From DASYPQ01 sp046155895 (GTDB lineage: Bacteria; Planctomycetota; UBA1135; GCA-002686595), in NCBI GenBank assembly GCA_046155895.1, contig JBJXFB010000048.1, positions 62,001 through 126,000 of the forward strand: a stretch of DNA of 64,000 bases. Reading direction: 5' to 3'. Every line of letters starts with the position of its first letter. The stretch's first letter is position 1. A program made the position numbers and the translations under genes. The notes beneath the pieces are model-generated. The model saw only the letters and a program-made list of their open reading frames with translations, was not told where the DNA came from and searched no databases. Shown here in pieces: positions 52,850-61,935 of this stretch.

Positions 52850-53560
52850 ATGCGCACGATACATCGAGCTAGGACCGTCCCGTTACGCGCGGTTTGCTTG
52901 GTGCTTGCTGTCCTCGGTCCGCATCCTCTGAATGCCGAGTTTGCAGACAAGCCTGTCGTCACGAAAACTCCACCGACGTTCGAGAATCGGGTACTGGGTC
53001 CCGACACTCCGGAGTCCATTCGGAAGAGCATGGGTCGCCACCTGGCCTACACCGCATTCGACTACGACCTCCGATGGGTCGCCTTGGAGGAACTGCAATC
53101 GCAGAGGCCGGTCGATGGCGAAATTGAAGCAACGATTGTGATCACCAGCCTAGACCCTACGCTGTGCCTCAAGACCACGATCTACCTTCCTGAAAAGGCT
53201 CCTCAGTACCTGATCGATCACGAACACGGTCACAAGCGGATCGCAGAGAAGATCTACGAGACCGCCGAAGTTCACGCACTTCGGCTATCTGAGGCCAAGA
53301 TCGAGAAGACCTTCACCGGCAAGGAGAAGACACTGGGCCCCGCTCGGAAGGCTGCGTTGAACGCGGCAGGCGATGAGTTGTTGGCAGAGTATTTGGTCGC
53401 CGTTCGTGACGAGGCACAACGGGTGCAGGACATCTACGACAAGCTCACGGAGCACGGCCAAAGCTCACGCTTCAAGGAAGAGGAAGCGATCCGCTTGGCT
53501 TTCGAGGCCAGAGAGAAAGAGAAGGCCGCCCCCGTCAAGAAGCCAGGTCGAAGCAAGTAG
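52850..53560 (+). CDS. Exported zincin-like protein (HEHGH motif)
   Basis: A 236-residue protein with a weak N-terminal signal (VPLRAVCLVLAVLGPHPLNA). The central part contains IDHEHGHKRIAEKI, in which HEHGH (about residues 125-129) fits the HExxH zinc-binding pattern of metalloproteases. A helical region with LRLSEAKIEKTFTGKEKTLG and DELLAEYLVAVRDEAQRVQD follows and may supply the third ligand. A basic C-terminus (EKAAPVKKPGRSK) completes it. I know no family of this exact layout; DUF922-like putative peptidases share the arrangement of an HExxH in a short exported protein. It is probably in an operon with the preceding gene. Confidence 0.55.
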   Translation: MRTIHRARTVPLRAVCLVLAVLGPHPLNAEFADKPVVTKTPPTFENRVLGPDTPESIRKSMGRHLAYTAFDYDLRWVALEELQSQRPVDGEIEATIVITSLDPTLCLKTTIYLPEKAPQYLIDHEHGHKRIAEKIYETAEVHALRLSEAKIEKTFTGKEKTLGPARKAALNAAGDELLAEYLVAVRDEAQRVQDIYDKLTEHGQSSRFKEEEAIRLAFEAREKEKAAPVKKPGRSK

Positions 53561-53824
53561 CGGATCACCTTCCTCAGGAGGAGGCCCGGTCGCAAGCCTT
53601 CGCGCTCTACGCGGCCTACCAGGTCGCGCGCTGTCGCCGACGCACTTGCGTTGCAGGCTGCTGTGGTGCCCGGAGCATCGCTGTAGGAGATTCTGCCTGG
53701 TCTCATTTCCACTTGTTGGATCGGCAGCACGGCCTAGGTAGCCACAGCGAGAGCCTCATCAAGCGGTGCCGAGCCATGCGAGCGGCTTGACACCCGGGAA
53801 GCTGATGGGGCTCCTCTCTCACTC

Positions 53825-53856
53825 GGGCCGGTGGTGTAGCAGCCACCGGCCCTTTT
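53825..53856 (+). terminator. Strong Rho-independent terminator
   Basis: The ten-pair stem GGGCCGGTGG / CCACCGGCCC has an eight-base loop TGTAGCAG followed by TTTT. It lies about 265 bases downstream of the preceding gene's stop and would end that transcript. It is the clearest terminator in the window. Confidence 0.75.
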
Positions 53857-54951
53857 CGGATCCTCACTCCGCCCCGCGCTTCCTGATTTGGTGCGTGGAA
53901 GACAACGAGGATCCGACCGCAACGAGGATCACGCACGCGACCAGGCGCGGCTCGTTCATCGCGCAGAGCGGGAGCTCTTCCTGTAGCTCATCAAGAACAA
54001 GACGCTCTGCAGTAGCCAGAGGGCAAGCACGATCAACCCAACGGTTTGCATGAGTGTCATCGAGCGCGAACGGTGACCAGAGAGTCAGTACCCGTTCGCT
54101 CCGTGGACCTGACTCCCAGCGGGGCGGGAGCTCGAGATCGACCTGAAGTTCGGCCTGATCGTGGGGCACTCCCTATGCGGCGGCACTGGGCCTACCTAGG
54201 GCGCGGACTTGGGTAGGAGTCGGGGTCCGGACGAGTCCTGAAGCCGGCTAGGGGTCGCACTCGCAGGGAGGACGGTCGTCATGAAGCACGAGACCGAGGT
54301 CCTACGAACGGCAAAGGGCATCGCTCCGCTCATTCGCAAGATCGCGCGAGCGTTCCGGTGAGATCCAACGTTTTCAAGCTGAGCTGGAGAATCTGCTCAC
54401 GGGGTCTGGCAAACCGGTCAATAAGATCCGACGCGTCGACTCCGAGCTGTTTCGCCAGCGTCGAGGGATCGAGCAGGTTCAGGCAGAACCCGCTTGCCAC
54501 GTGTGCAGTCTAGACGCGGATCATGCGGAGCGGATTGTGTGCTCCATTGAGGACAACGCTGTCACGTTCGAGGAGCGGCTCAACGAGACCGGGTACGGGC
54601 CTGGTCGATCGACTCCCACAACCTGAGCGCATCGACCATGCAGACCCCATCGGGTCACTCCTGTGCTCGGTGAGCTGCCTGCTACGCACCAAGCTCAAGG
54701 CAGGGGCAACACGACTTTCTCTGCGATGGGAATGCGCCAGTCCCACGAAGCAGAGAATTCTTTGGTGTGGCTTCGACCACCGGCGTCCCCGCCCTTACGC
54801 TTCCAGTGAGGGAGCGGTTGAGTGGTACCTCCGGTCACCCAGCTTCGCGATCCTCGGTTCTCATTCTTTCGGTAGGCGGAACGCGGGTAGCTTACTGCTC
54901 GAGTTCAGCGCTCGCCCGGGATCCGTCACCCCACTTCCAGACTGCTTTCCT
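53857..54951. other. 1.1-kb intergenic stretch before the oxidoreductase operon
   Basis: No gene is supported. The frame of the PhnD-like gene is open back to 54523, but that part is Arg/Ser-rich without a conserved pattern, so I start the gene at 54952. A short reading frame at about 54280-54361 (MKHETEVLRTAKGIAPL) may be a remnant. The promoter of the plus-strand operon should lie here. Confidence 0.45.
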
Positions 54952-55833
54952 ATGGCCAAGACCTATCGCCTTTCCTACTACCCTTGGCTCACCCAAAATG
55001 TGCCACTATCCGAGATACACCGCGAGATCGAGCGATTCGCCGATGAAGTAGCGAAGCAACTGACAGACGTCACAATAAAGGTGCTCCCAGCCCTCGACGT
55101 CGGCCCGCAGATCGACATGCTTGTAGCAGGCGGTTGTGAGATCGCGCTGATGAATCCCCTTGGCTACGTCTTTGCCCGGCGCCGAGCTGATAGCACTACA
55201 AAGGACAATCCGATTCATTCGATCGCGATCGCGCTTCGCATCATCGACGGGAACATTGGAGACAAGTACTTCGGTCAGGTCTACGCTCGCGATACGACGG
55301 CTCTACGTAAAGACGATCCTCAATTGCCAAAGAAGATGCGCGGGAAGTCGATCGGCTACGGCGTCCCCTACTCGACTTCGAACTTTTTAGTGCCGGCCTA
55401 CGAATTGATGAAGCTGGGCCTTCACCCGTTTACAGCGTTCAGGCGCGTGGAGTTCCTGGGGGGTCATGACATCGCCGCAAAGGCAGTTTATGAAGGTAAG
55501 GTCGACTTGGGCGTGGGTCATGATGGGGTCATCGTCGACCTGGGCAACCAGTACGGCTATGGGGACGCAACTCAGCGCATGTCGACTTTGGTTCGCTCCG
55601 CGCCGATCCCGAGCGATCCCGTGGTAGTGCGGATGTCCGATGCCGCCGAGCGCACATCAGTTCAAACGGCGCTCGTGAATGCAGGCAAGACCGAGAACGG
55701 CAAGGCCGCCCTGGAACGCTTCTGGGGACTCGTGCAGGGACTCGCGCCGATCACTTTCAACGAGTATGACGTGCTGAACGAAGCGATGACGGCGCTAAAG
55801 CTGGAAGAGAGAGACCTCCTCCCGAAGGCATGA
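54952..55833 (+). CDS. PhnD-like phosphate/phosphonate-type binding protein without signal peptide
   Basis: A 293-residue protein starting MAKTYRLSYYPWLTQNVP. It belongs to the PhnD (phosphate/phosphite/phosphonate ABC binding) fold family: ALDVGPQIDMLVAGGCEIAL, then GKSIGYGVPYSTSNFLVP, AYELMKLGLHPFTAF and VDLGVGHDGVIVDL. The usual signal peptide is absent and no permease or ATPase gene follows, so it is probably cytosolic. The next gene starts nine bases downstream. It may sense or bind a metabolite, possibly an anionic one, for the linked oxidoreductase system. This is inference from context. Confidence 0.75.
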   Translation: MAKTYRLSYYPWLTQNVPLSEIHREIERFADEVAKQLTDVTIKVLPALDVGPQIDMLVAGGCEIALMNPLGYVFARRRADSTTKDNPIHSIAIALRIIDGNIGDKYFGQVYARDTTALRKDDPQLPKKMRGKSIGYGVPYSTSNFLVPAYELMKLGLHPFTAFRRVEFLGGHDIAAKAVYEGKVDLGVGHDGVIVDLGNQYGYGDATQRMSTLVRSAPIPSDPVVVRMSDAAERTSVQTALVNAGKTENGKAALERFWGLVQGLAPITFNEYDVLNEAMTALKLEERDLLPKA

Positions 55834-55842
55834 CGCCGGGTC

Positions 55843-56244
55843 ATGACTGCACCGCTTCACGATTTTCTTTGCCTGTCTCGACATCTTGCCGGAGTCGATG
55901 CACTGGATGAGGAGCTCGCCGCTGAACTGATGGATCGGGTAATCCAGGAGCCTGCCGGGATTGGGCTCCCTAGATTGCTGGCTGAATTCCGTGCAATAGA
56001 ATCCGTTGGAGGCGATGTCAGTGCCGGGATTGCGAACCGGATCATGGGCTCGACCGAACTGGCGCCCCTGGCCCAGCAGATCACCCTGCTTTGGTACACG
56101 TCTGGGTTTGAAGCCGGTGGTCAGTGGCGCTTCGGAACTCCACGACAGTACTTCGGCGCCCTGATGTGGCCTATCATCGGCGCTCATCCACCAGCGTTAT
56201 CAGGGGGCTATTTTGGCTACTGGAAATATCCACCGGAGACCTGA
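55843..56244 (+). CDS. Gluconate-2-dehydrogenase subunit-3-like small protein
   Basis: A 133-residue protein matching the small-subunit family that pairs with GMC flavoenzymes (FAD-linked sorbitol dehydrogenase type). It shows FLCLSRHLAGVDALDEELAA, then LAPLAQQITLLWYTSGFEAG and YFGALMWPIIGAHPPALSGG. No Tat signal is visible, unlike many homologues. It stops three bases before the GMC gene. The small subunit helps fold or stabilise the large one. Confidence 0.8.
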   Translation: MTAPLHDFLCLSRHLAGVDALDEELAAELMDRVIQEPAGIGLPRLLAEFRAIESVGGDVSAGIANRIMGSTELAPLAQQITLLWYTSGFEAGGQWRFGTPRQYFGALMWPIIGAHPPALSGGYFGYWKYPPET

Positions 56245-56247
56245 ACC

Positions 56248-57897
56248 GTGGCGGACGACTTCGATCTGGTGATCATCGGCGCAGGGATGGTGGGCGGCAT
56301 CATCGCCTCCAAGCTCGCCAAGGAGAGGGTGCGCGTACTGATGCTTGACGCGGGCGAGCGAGGGCCGCCCCGGGTCGATCTTGTGGGCGCTTATGTGACC
56401 GCACCAAAGAAATCGATGGGTTCTCCGTACAAGGGCCGAGATGGTGACCGATTTGCCCCCAGTCCGGATGAGCCGGAAGATTACTACGTTCAGCCGGGTC
56501 CCGACAAGTTCAAAGCGACGTATCAACGACGAGTGGGCGGGTCGACATGGCATTGGCGCGGCAATGTCCCCCGGCTGGTGCCTAATGACTTTCGGCTGCA
56601 CTCAATGTACGGAGTGGGGGTCGATTGGCCGCTGAGCTACCAAGACCTGGAACCATGGTACGCAGAAGCGGAGATGGAAATTGGCGTCTCGGGAGATCAT
56701 GACGAGTGGCAGGACTACCTCGGCGCTCATCGAAGCCGGCCCTACCCGATGAGCAAGATATGGCCTTCCTATTCCGACACGGTGGTAAAGCGCTCGGTCG
56801 ATGGTTTGCAGATCGATGGCATCGCTGTACGAGTCATGGGTACCCCTCAAGCAAGGAACTCTCAGCCGTTCGATGGCCGCCCCCCATGTGCCGGCAATTC
56901 GACCTGCGACCCGATCTGCCCGATTCAGGCCAAGTACGATGCGTCGACCCATATCGTGAAAGCAGAGCAAGCCGGAGCGGAACTCCGCGAGCAATCGGTG
57001 GTGACTCGTCTGCACGTAGATACTGATCGGCACGTCCGCCGTGTCAGCTACCGCACGTGGGACGGAGTGGAGCACACAGTGTCGGGCCGAGTGGTGGTGG
57101 TGGCAGCTCACGCGATCGAAACGGCGAAGTTGCTGCTCATGTCGCAGACCGAATCCCTTCCTAGTGGAGTGGCCAACTGTAGCGATCAAGTCGGCAGGAA
57201 CCTGATGGACCATCTGCAGGGACAGGCCGCATGCCTGTTACCAGTTCCTGTGTACCCCTTCCGCGGCCCACCCACGACTTCGGGTATTGATGCGTTCCGA
57301 GACGGCGTCTTCCGTCGCAACAACGCTGCGTTTCGCATGTCATTGGGAAATGACGGGTGGGGACTCGTTCAAGGACCGTACGCCACTGCGTCCAAGCTCA
57401 TCATGAGTGAACGACTCTTCGGACACGCGCTTCGAGATCGATTGCGCGAGCGGATCACAAGGCAATTTCGCCTGAGCTATTCCACCGAGACACTTCCCGA
57501 GTCGGTGAACCGAGTCACTCTATCGAACGAACGCGATGGCCTCGGCATCCCGAGACCGCGAATTGATTTTCGACTCAGCGATTACAACCGCCGCGCCTTC
57601 GAAATGGGTCGACGAGTGATAGGTACTCTCTTCGAACGGTTGAGCGCTTCCGAAGTAATCTTCCCATCAGACGCCTATTCCTATTCGGCTGCCAACCACA
57701 TCATGGGAACGTGCCGAATGGGAACCGATCCAAGGTCCTCGGTGGTCGACACCTTCGGTCAGTCACATGATCACCCAAACTTGTTCATTATCGGCGGCAG
57801 TATGTTCCCAACCTGCGGGACTGCGAACCCTTCGCTGACAATTGTAGCTCTGACGTTACGAGCGCTTCCTACGCTACGCACTCGCCTCCGCCCGTAG
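56248..57897 (+). CDS. GMC-family FAD-dependent oxidoreductase
   Basis: A 549-residue flavoprotein from a GTG start. The Rossmann motif is LVIIGAGMVGGIIASKLA at the N-terminus. FAD and substrate regions include RVGGSTWHWRGNVPRLVP, and the Cys-rich segment CAGNSTCDPICPIQAKYDAS, which in related dehydrogenases lies near an iron-sulfur cluster. The C-terminus has NHIMGTCRMGTDPRSSVVDT and NPSLTIVALTLRALP with the conserved catalytic His pair (NHIMGTCR). It oxidises an alcohol or sugar; the substrate is unknown. No cytochrome partner is adjacent and no Tat signal is seen, so it may be cytosolic. Confidence 0.85.
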   Translation: MADDFDLVIIGAGMVGGIIASKLAKERVRVLMLDAGERGPPRVDLVGAYVTAPKKSMGSPYKGRDGDRFAPSPDEPEDYYVQPGPDKFKATYQRRVGGSTWHWRGNVPRLVPNDFRLHSMYGVGVDWPLSYQDLEPWYAEAEMEIGVSGDHDEWQDYLGAHRSRPYPMSKIWPSYSDTVVKRSVDGLQIDGIAVRVMGTPQARNSQPFDGRPPCAGNSTCDPICPIQAKYDASTHIVKAEQAGAELREQSVVTRLHVDTDRHVRRVSYRTWDGVEHTVSGRVVVVAAHAIETAKLLLMSQTESLPSGVANCSDQVGRNLMDHLQGQAACLLPVPVYPFRGPPTTSGIDAFRDGVFRRNNAAFRMSLGNDGWGLVQGPYATASKLIMSERLFGHALRDRLRERITRQFRLSYSTETLPESVNRVTLSNERDGLGIPRPRIDFRLSDYNRRAFEMGRRVIGTLFERLSASEVIFPSDAYSYSAANHIMGTCRMGTDPRSSVVDTFGQSHDHPNLFIIGGSMFPTCGTANPSLTIVALTLRALPTLRTRLRP

Positions 57898-57900
57898 GGC

Positions 57901-59127
57901 ATGGGAATGAATACCTCCCCTACCCCGCCCACGTCTCGTTCACAGCTCCTCAGCCTTCTGAGCGAAGCCTGCGAGCTTGAGCATGGCCTGCTTTGCTCCT
58001 ACTTGTTCTCCGCCTTCTCGATCAAGCAAGACTTGGCAGAGCGGGGTTTTTCCTGGCAGCAGCAGCAGCAGATGCGGCTTTGGGCTGCACAGATCTACGC
58101 GGTGGCATCAGAGGAAATGCTGCACTTGGCCCAGGCGTGGAATCTCCTCGCGGCCATTGGCGGAACTCCGTACTACTATCGTCCAAGCTTTCCGCAATCT
58201 TCAAAGTACTACCGGCTGCACCTGCCACTGGCGCTCGAGCCATTCGGATCAGCTGCTCTCAAACGATTTATCATGTATGAGTTGCCAGCTCACCTACCTC
58301 CGGAGGACATGGCGCAGGAGCTCGGGCTTGCCCCCGACCGATCCTCAACATCCGCTGATCTCACCGTCGGCGAACTTTATGGACTGATACTCACTGGATT
58401 CCAGTCCATTCCAGAGGCACAATTATTTGTCGGGTCTCCGGAGCGCCAGATCGGCCAGGACATCGTAGATTTTCCAGACATTGTGAAGGTGGCTAGTCGA
58501 GATACTGCCGCAGCGGCCATCTCTATGATTACAGCGCAAGGTGAAGGTACCACCTCCGATCACCAGGACTGTCATTTCGGAATGTTCCTCAGGATACTCC
58601 GTGACTTCGAAGCCGAGGTGTCGCGAAGCAAGGAGCGCGGTGAGCGGTTTGTTCCCGTTCGGAATGTGGCCGAGAATCCTGTTCCTCGAATTCGGGGGGG
58701 CATTGTGACGCGCGGGACCAATCTGATAGAGCACCCCTACACTCAGGCCGTGGCAGAGTATTTTGACGAAGTGTACGAACTCATGCTGCGGATGCTCCAA
58801 TTCGCCTTCAGCAGTTCTACCGAGTGCGGGCCAGTGCTGCGCCGCTTCGCCGAAACCGCGATTGTGGTGATGCCCACAGTCGTCAAGCCCATCGGTGAGG
58901 CGCTCACCTTGCTTCCCATGCGAGAAGGCTCCGATCGGATGGCGGGCCCAGCATTCGGGATGTCTAGACACGTCGGATTGCCAGTTGAGCCCGACATCGC
59001 GAGTGTAGTGGTACGTGATCGGCTCGCTGAATTGAATGCAACAGGGTTGGCATTGTGTGAGAACCCCGCCGCGCCTACGCAGCTCGTGTGTGCAGTAGCG
59101 AATCTTGGGCGCTACGCTCGGGTCTAA
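57901..59127 (+). CDS. Ferritin-like protein, VioB/iminophenyl-pyruvate dimer synthase type
   Basis: A 408-residue protein three bases after the GMC gene. A ferritin-like four-helix domain is at about 10-120, with di-metal ligands visible as EACELEHGLLCSYLF and AVASEEMLHLAQAWNLL. The C-terminal 250 residues are characteristic of the family (HLPLALEPFGSAALKRFIM, then GELYGLILTGFQSIPEAQLF). Relatives include the iminophenyl-pyruvate dimer synthase of violacein and rebeccamycin biosynthesis, but many members have other unknown roles. It ends 59 bases from the convergent STAND gene. Confidence 0.75.
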   Translation: MGMNTSPTPPTSRSQLLSLLSEACELEHGLLCSYLFSAFSIKQDLAERGFSWQQQQQMRLWAAQIYAVASEEMLHLAQAWNLLAAIGGTPYYYRPSFPQSSKYYRLHLPLALEPFGSAALKRFIMYELPAHLPPEDMAQELGLAPDRSSTSADLTVGELYGLILTGFQSIPEAQLFVGSPERQIGQDIVDFPDIVKVASRDTAAAAISMITAQGEGTTSDHQDCHFGMFLRILRDFEAEVSRSKERGERFVPVRNVAENPVPRIRGGIVTRGTNLIEHPYTQAVAEYFDEVYELMLRMLQFAFSSSTECGPVLRRFAETAIVVMPTVVKPIGEALTLLPMREGSDRMAGPAFGMSRHVGLPVEPDIASVVVRDRLAELNATGLALCENPAAPTQLVCAVANLGRYARV

Positions 59128-59186
59128 CCGCGCGGCGGTGTCCGACCGCAGTCTGTCGGAAGAAGTGGCGGGTTCCTTCCGTACAC

Positions 59187-61934
59187 TTACCTCATCAGGA
59201 TCTGCGTTGCGAGATGCATGGCAATTCGCGCGTAGGCATTAGCGATTTGATTGAGCATACTCGCACTCAGTTGGCCCTGCCGAATGAGTGCGGCGACAGT
59301 CGTCGCTACCGGGCGGTCCTCCCTAAATGTGGATACCACTGCCGGAGCGAGCTGTTCGAGGATCTTGTCTAGCGTTCTGTCTGACTTCCCGTCCCCAAGG
59401 CCAAAGCGCTCGAGGGCATCTGCGATCAAGTTGGGCGCCTGCGCCCCGAGTTCCGCCACAGCCTCGCGAAGAAGCGCTGGACTATCCACCAGGGCACGTT
59501 TGACTGCCGGGTCTCCAGTGAGGGTGCTCAGCTCCGCTCGAAGGGCAACGATCCCCGGGTCTTGCGGGCGCTGATCGCGAGTCGCCAAGCGGCAGCGAGT
59601 GACGCCGCAAGCGAAGATAAGGGCTCGGTTTGAGATCTCTCGCGCATTGGAGAGCGCTTCCTCGGCTGTGCGGATGGCTTCCTCCAAGCGCTGGAGCCGC
59701 TCCAGGGCGCTGACCCGACGTGCGAGTACATGGATCTCCTGAGCCCTGTTCCCCGTCGTCCTCACAACTTTGAGTGCCTCATCATTCACCGCGAGTGCAC
59801 CTTCTGCGTCACCCCGCAGAAACAAAGCCTCCATTTCAAGAATCCAGAGAGGGCTGTTCGGCATCCACTGGTCGTGGGACCGCTCCGAGACAACCCGTAT
59901 GGCTTCCTCCGGCTTCGCGGCGGTCAAGAGAGCTCGCGCCTTGCGCTCGACGTCTCGCTCCCAGACGACCTGCCCCGCCCTCATCCGGATTTCATCCGGC
60001 AGCTCCCGGCCCAGCTTCTCAGCGAGCCAGATGCGTGGCCAATCTCCAATGGCAACCGTCTGGAATTCATCCCAGGCATCTTGAAGGTATTCTTCCACAT
60101 CGGGGACCCAGCGCGGGTCGAGATCCACGGCGGCATCGTTGCGCCAAAGCCGGTGATAGATCTCCTCGGCGCGACCAGCTGGGCTAGAGTCCAACTCCCA
60201 AAACCTGACCGCCAGATCGTCAATCTCCGCAGCCTTGCTGCCCAGGTCGCGCCGAAGCGATGACAGCATGATCTGTCGCACGTCCGGCCTGTGTCGCACT
60301 GTCTGACTGTCCACGGGCTCGACGAGGGCAAATTCGTTCTGCAGCAGGTTGAACAGCGTCTCCGGAGATGACTTATCCAGATCAAGACCGCATGGAATGG
60401 CGAGAACCTCCCTAATAACCTCCACCGTAAGCCGTCGGACGATAAGGCCAGGGCTGGCAATCCTCTGGAGGTCTTCATTATCCAGGTGAGATATGATCCG
60501 GGTGTGGAGCATTCCTTGTATTTGCTCCTCTGCGATTTCCTCATCAAGTGTGTCGAACCAGATAGCCTCATCCACGCCCGAAGCGCCTTCGCGCGCAAAT
60601 ACCTGCGCCACAAGACGGAGACCGAGCGGATTACCTCGCACCTGCAATACGAGCCGATCAAGGATATCGTTACTCGCTGCTGGCAGCTTGTAACGCTTGA
60701 GTCGCGCTCGCAAGTAGGCGCGCCCGGCCACAATGTCAAACCCCTTAAGCGGCCAAGCCTGCCAGCGGATCACGTCCTCTGAGAACTGAAACTGGCTTCG
60801 CTGGAGTTCTGCGCGGCCCACGAGTACAACGCGAAGACGCCTAACGCGAGACAGGAATCGTCCGATGAAGTCGAGAAGAGAATAGACGGCAGTCGGACCT
60901 CGCCGCTGGACAATCTCAAACGTATCAACAACAAAGAGCAGGTTCTGGTTGGCGCTCTTAGCTATAGCGTTCATCACCCCGCATAGGCCTTCACTCGCTT
61001 TCTCCGACTTGTCATAGTGAGCGCTCTTTTCGAACTGCAGTGAGTCCTCGGACTGCAAGCGCTGGTCCAGAAGCTCGGCGATGGCGGTGAGACTGCGCGC
61101 GTGCTTGGGATACTGGGCCTTCAGCTGGCTCGCGATCTCGACCATCAAGGCATCTGGGCGAGTCGGATCAAGTGTGCATCGATCGAAGTCCAGCAGCACA
61201 AATGCCAGGGGTTTTCGCGTGTTCCGGTCGACATGATCAAGAATGAACTTGGCCACCAGGGTGGACTTGCCTGCCCCTCCCGGACCGTGAATCACAAACG
61301 GGGGATGGTCACGAAACAGATATCCAAGGCGCGCGAATCCGCGCGCGAGCAATTCACTACTACTCTTGGCAGGAAGGGCGTCGACGTAGCTGCGAAGAGC
61401 CTGGAGATCCTTCACTCTTCCCTGGAAGCCAACGGCCAGTCGCCGCATGGGTTCGAGGAGCTTCTCCAGCTGAATGCGGCTGGCAATGTCGGCGCGGGAG
61501 GGCAGAGATCCTACTTGTGCAACGCTTAGCCATTCCACGGCCTTGTCTAGGCCAAGCAGATCCTCGAGAGAACGGCCCGCGAGTGAATGGCGTCCGGACG
61601 TCGACACCAACTCTAGGACTGCGCGAGTAGTGGGATTGTCTTGGCCATCTGAAATATTCGCCTCCACTGCCTCCCGAATATTCTCCCGGGTTGAGAGCTG
61701 AGCAATCACTCGTTTTCTTACGTCCTCCCGGAGCTTCCATTGCCCTTTTGCAGGGCCCCCCATCACCGGCTCCGCGGACTCCATCAGCATTTCCAGAACT
61801 CCGTCGAGCTCTCGTCGCACCGTGCCGAGTCCGGAGAGCCTCTGCGGCTCGAACGTTGGAAGCACCGACGAGGCCGCTAGATATGCCCATCCGCGGGAAG
61901 GGTAAGCGTGGAAATACCCGGAGTCCGAGTCCAT
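59187..61934 (-). CDS. STAND-type signal-transduction ATPase
   Basis: A 915-residue protein. An N-terminal helical region (about 35-165) may be an adaptor. FQGRVKDLQALRSYVD at 170-184 is the usual entry of STAND modules. The ATPase has Walker A GPGGAGKS (217-224), Walker B LLFVVDTFE (332-340), a sensor-like VVLVGRAEL (369-377) and GNPLGLRLVAQVF (434-446). The C-terminal 450 residues are helical with TPR-like repeats (EAIRVVSERSHDQWMPNSPL, then LEMEALFLRGDAEGALAVND and VSALERLQRLEEAIRTAEEA), the typical sensor arm. STAND proteins oligomerise on ligand recognition and trigger linked effectors. One base separates it from the upstream EAD protein. Confidence 0.85.
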   Translation of the reverse strand: MDSDSGYFHAYPSRGWAYLAASSVLPTFEPQRLSGLGTVRRELDGVLEMLMESAEPVMGGPAKGQWKLREDVRKRVIAQLSTRENIREAVEANISDGQDNPTTRAVLELVSTSGRHSLAGRSLEDLLGLDKAVEWLSVAQVGSLPSRADIASRIQLEKLLEPMRRLAVGFQGRVKDLQALRSYVDALPAKSSSELLARGFARLGYLFRDHPPFVIHGPGGAGKSTLVAKFILDHVDRNTRKPLAFVLLDFDRCTLDPTRPDALMVEIASQLKAQYPKHARSLTAIAELLDQRLQSEDSLQFEKSAHYDKSEKASEGLCGVMNAIAKSANQNLLFVVDTFEIVQRRGPTAVYSLLDFIGRFLSRVRRLRVVLVGRAELQRSQFQFSEDVIRWQAWPLKGFDIVAGRAYLRARLKRYKLPAASNDILDRLVLQVRGNPLGLRLVAQVFAREGASGVDEAIWFDTLDEEIAEEQIQGMLHTRIISHLDNEDLQRIASPGLIVRRLTVEVIREVLAIPCGLDLDKSSPETLFNLLQNEFALVEPVDSQTVRHRPDVRQIMLSSLRRDLGSKAAEIDDLAVRFWELDSSPAGRAEEIYHRLWRNDAAVDLDPRWVPDVEEYLQDAWDEFQTVAIGDWPRIWLAEKLGRELPDEIRMRAGQVVWERDVERKARALLTAAKPEEAIRVVSERSHDQWMPNSPLWILEMEALFLRGDAEGALAVNDEALKVVRTTGNRAQEIHVLARRVSALERLQRLEEAIRTAEEALSNAREISNRALIFACGVTRCRLATRDQRPQDPGIVALRAELSTLTGDPAVKRALVDSPALLREAVAELGAQAPNLIADALERFGLGDGKSDRTLDKILEQLAPAVVSTFREDRPVATTVAALIRQGQLSASMLNQIANAYARIAMHLATQILMR

Positions 61935-61935
61935 T

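Noticed and set aside
54523..54951. 143-residue N-terminal extension of the PhnD-like protein
   Set aside because: Arg/Ser-rich translated intergenic DNA; the family begins at MAKTYRLSYYP.
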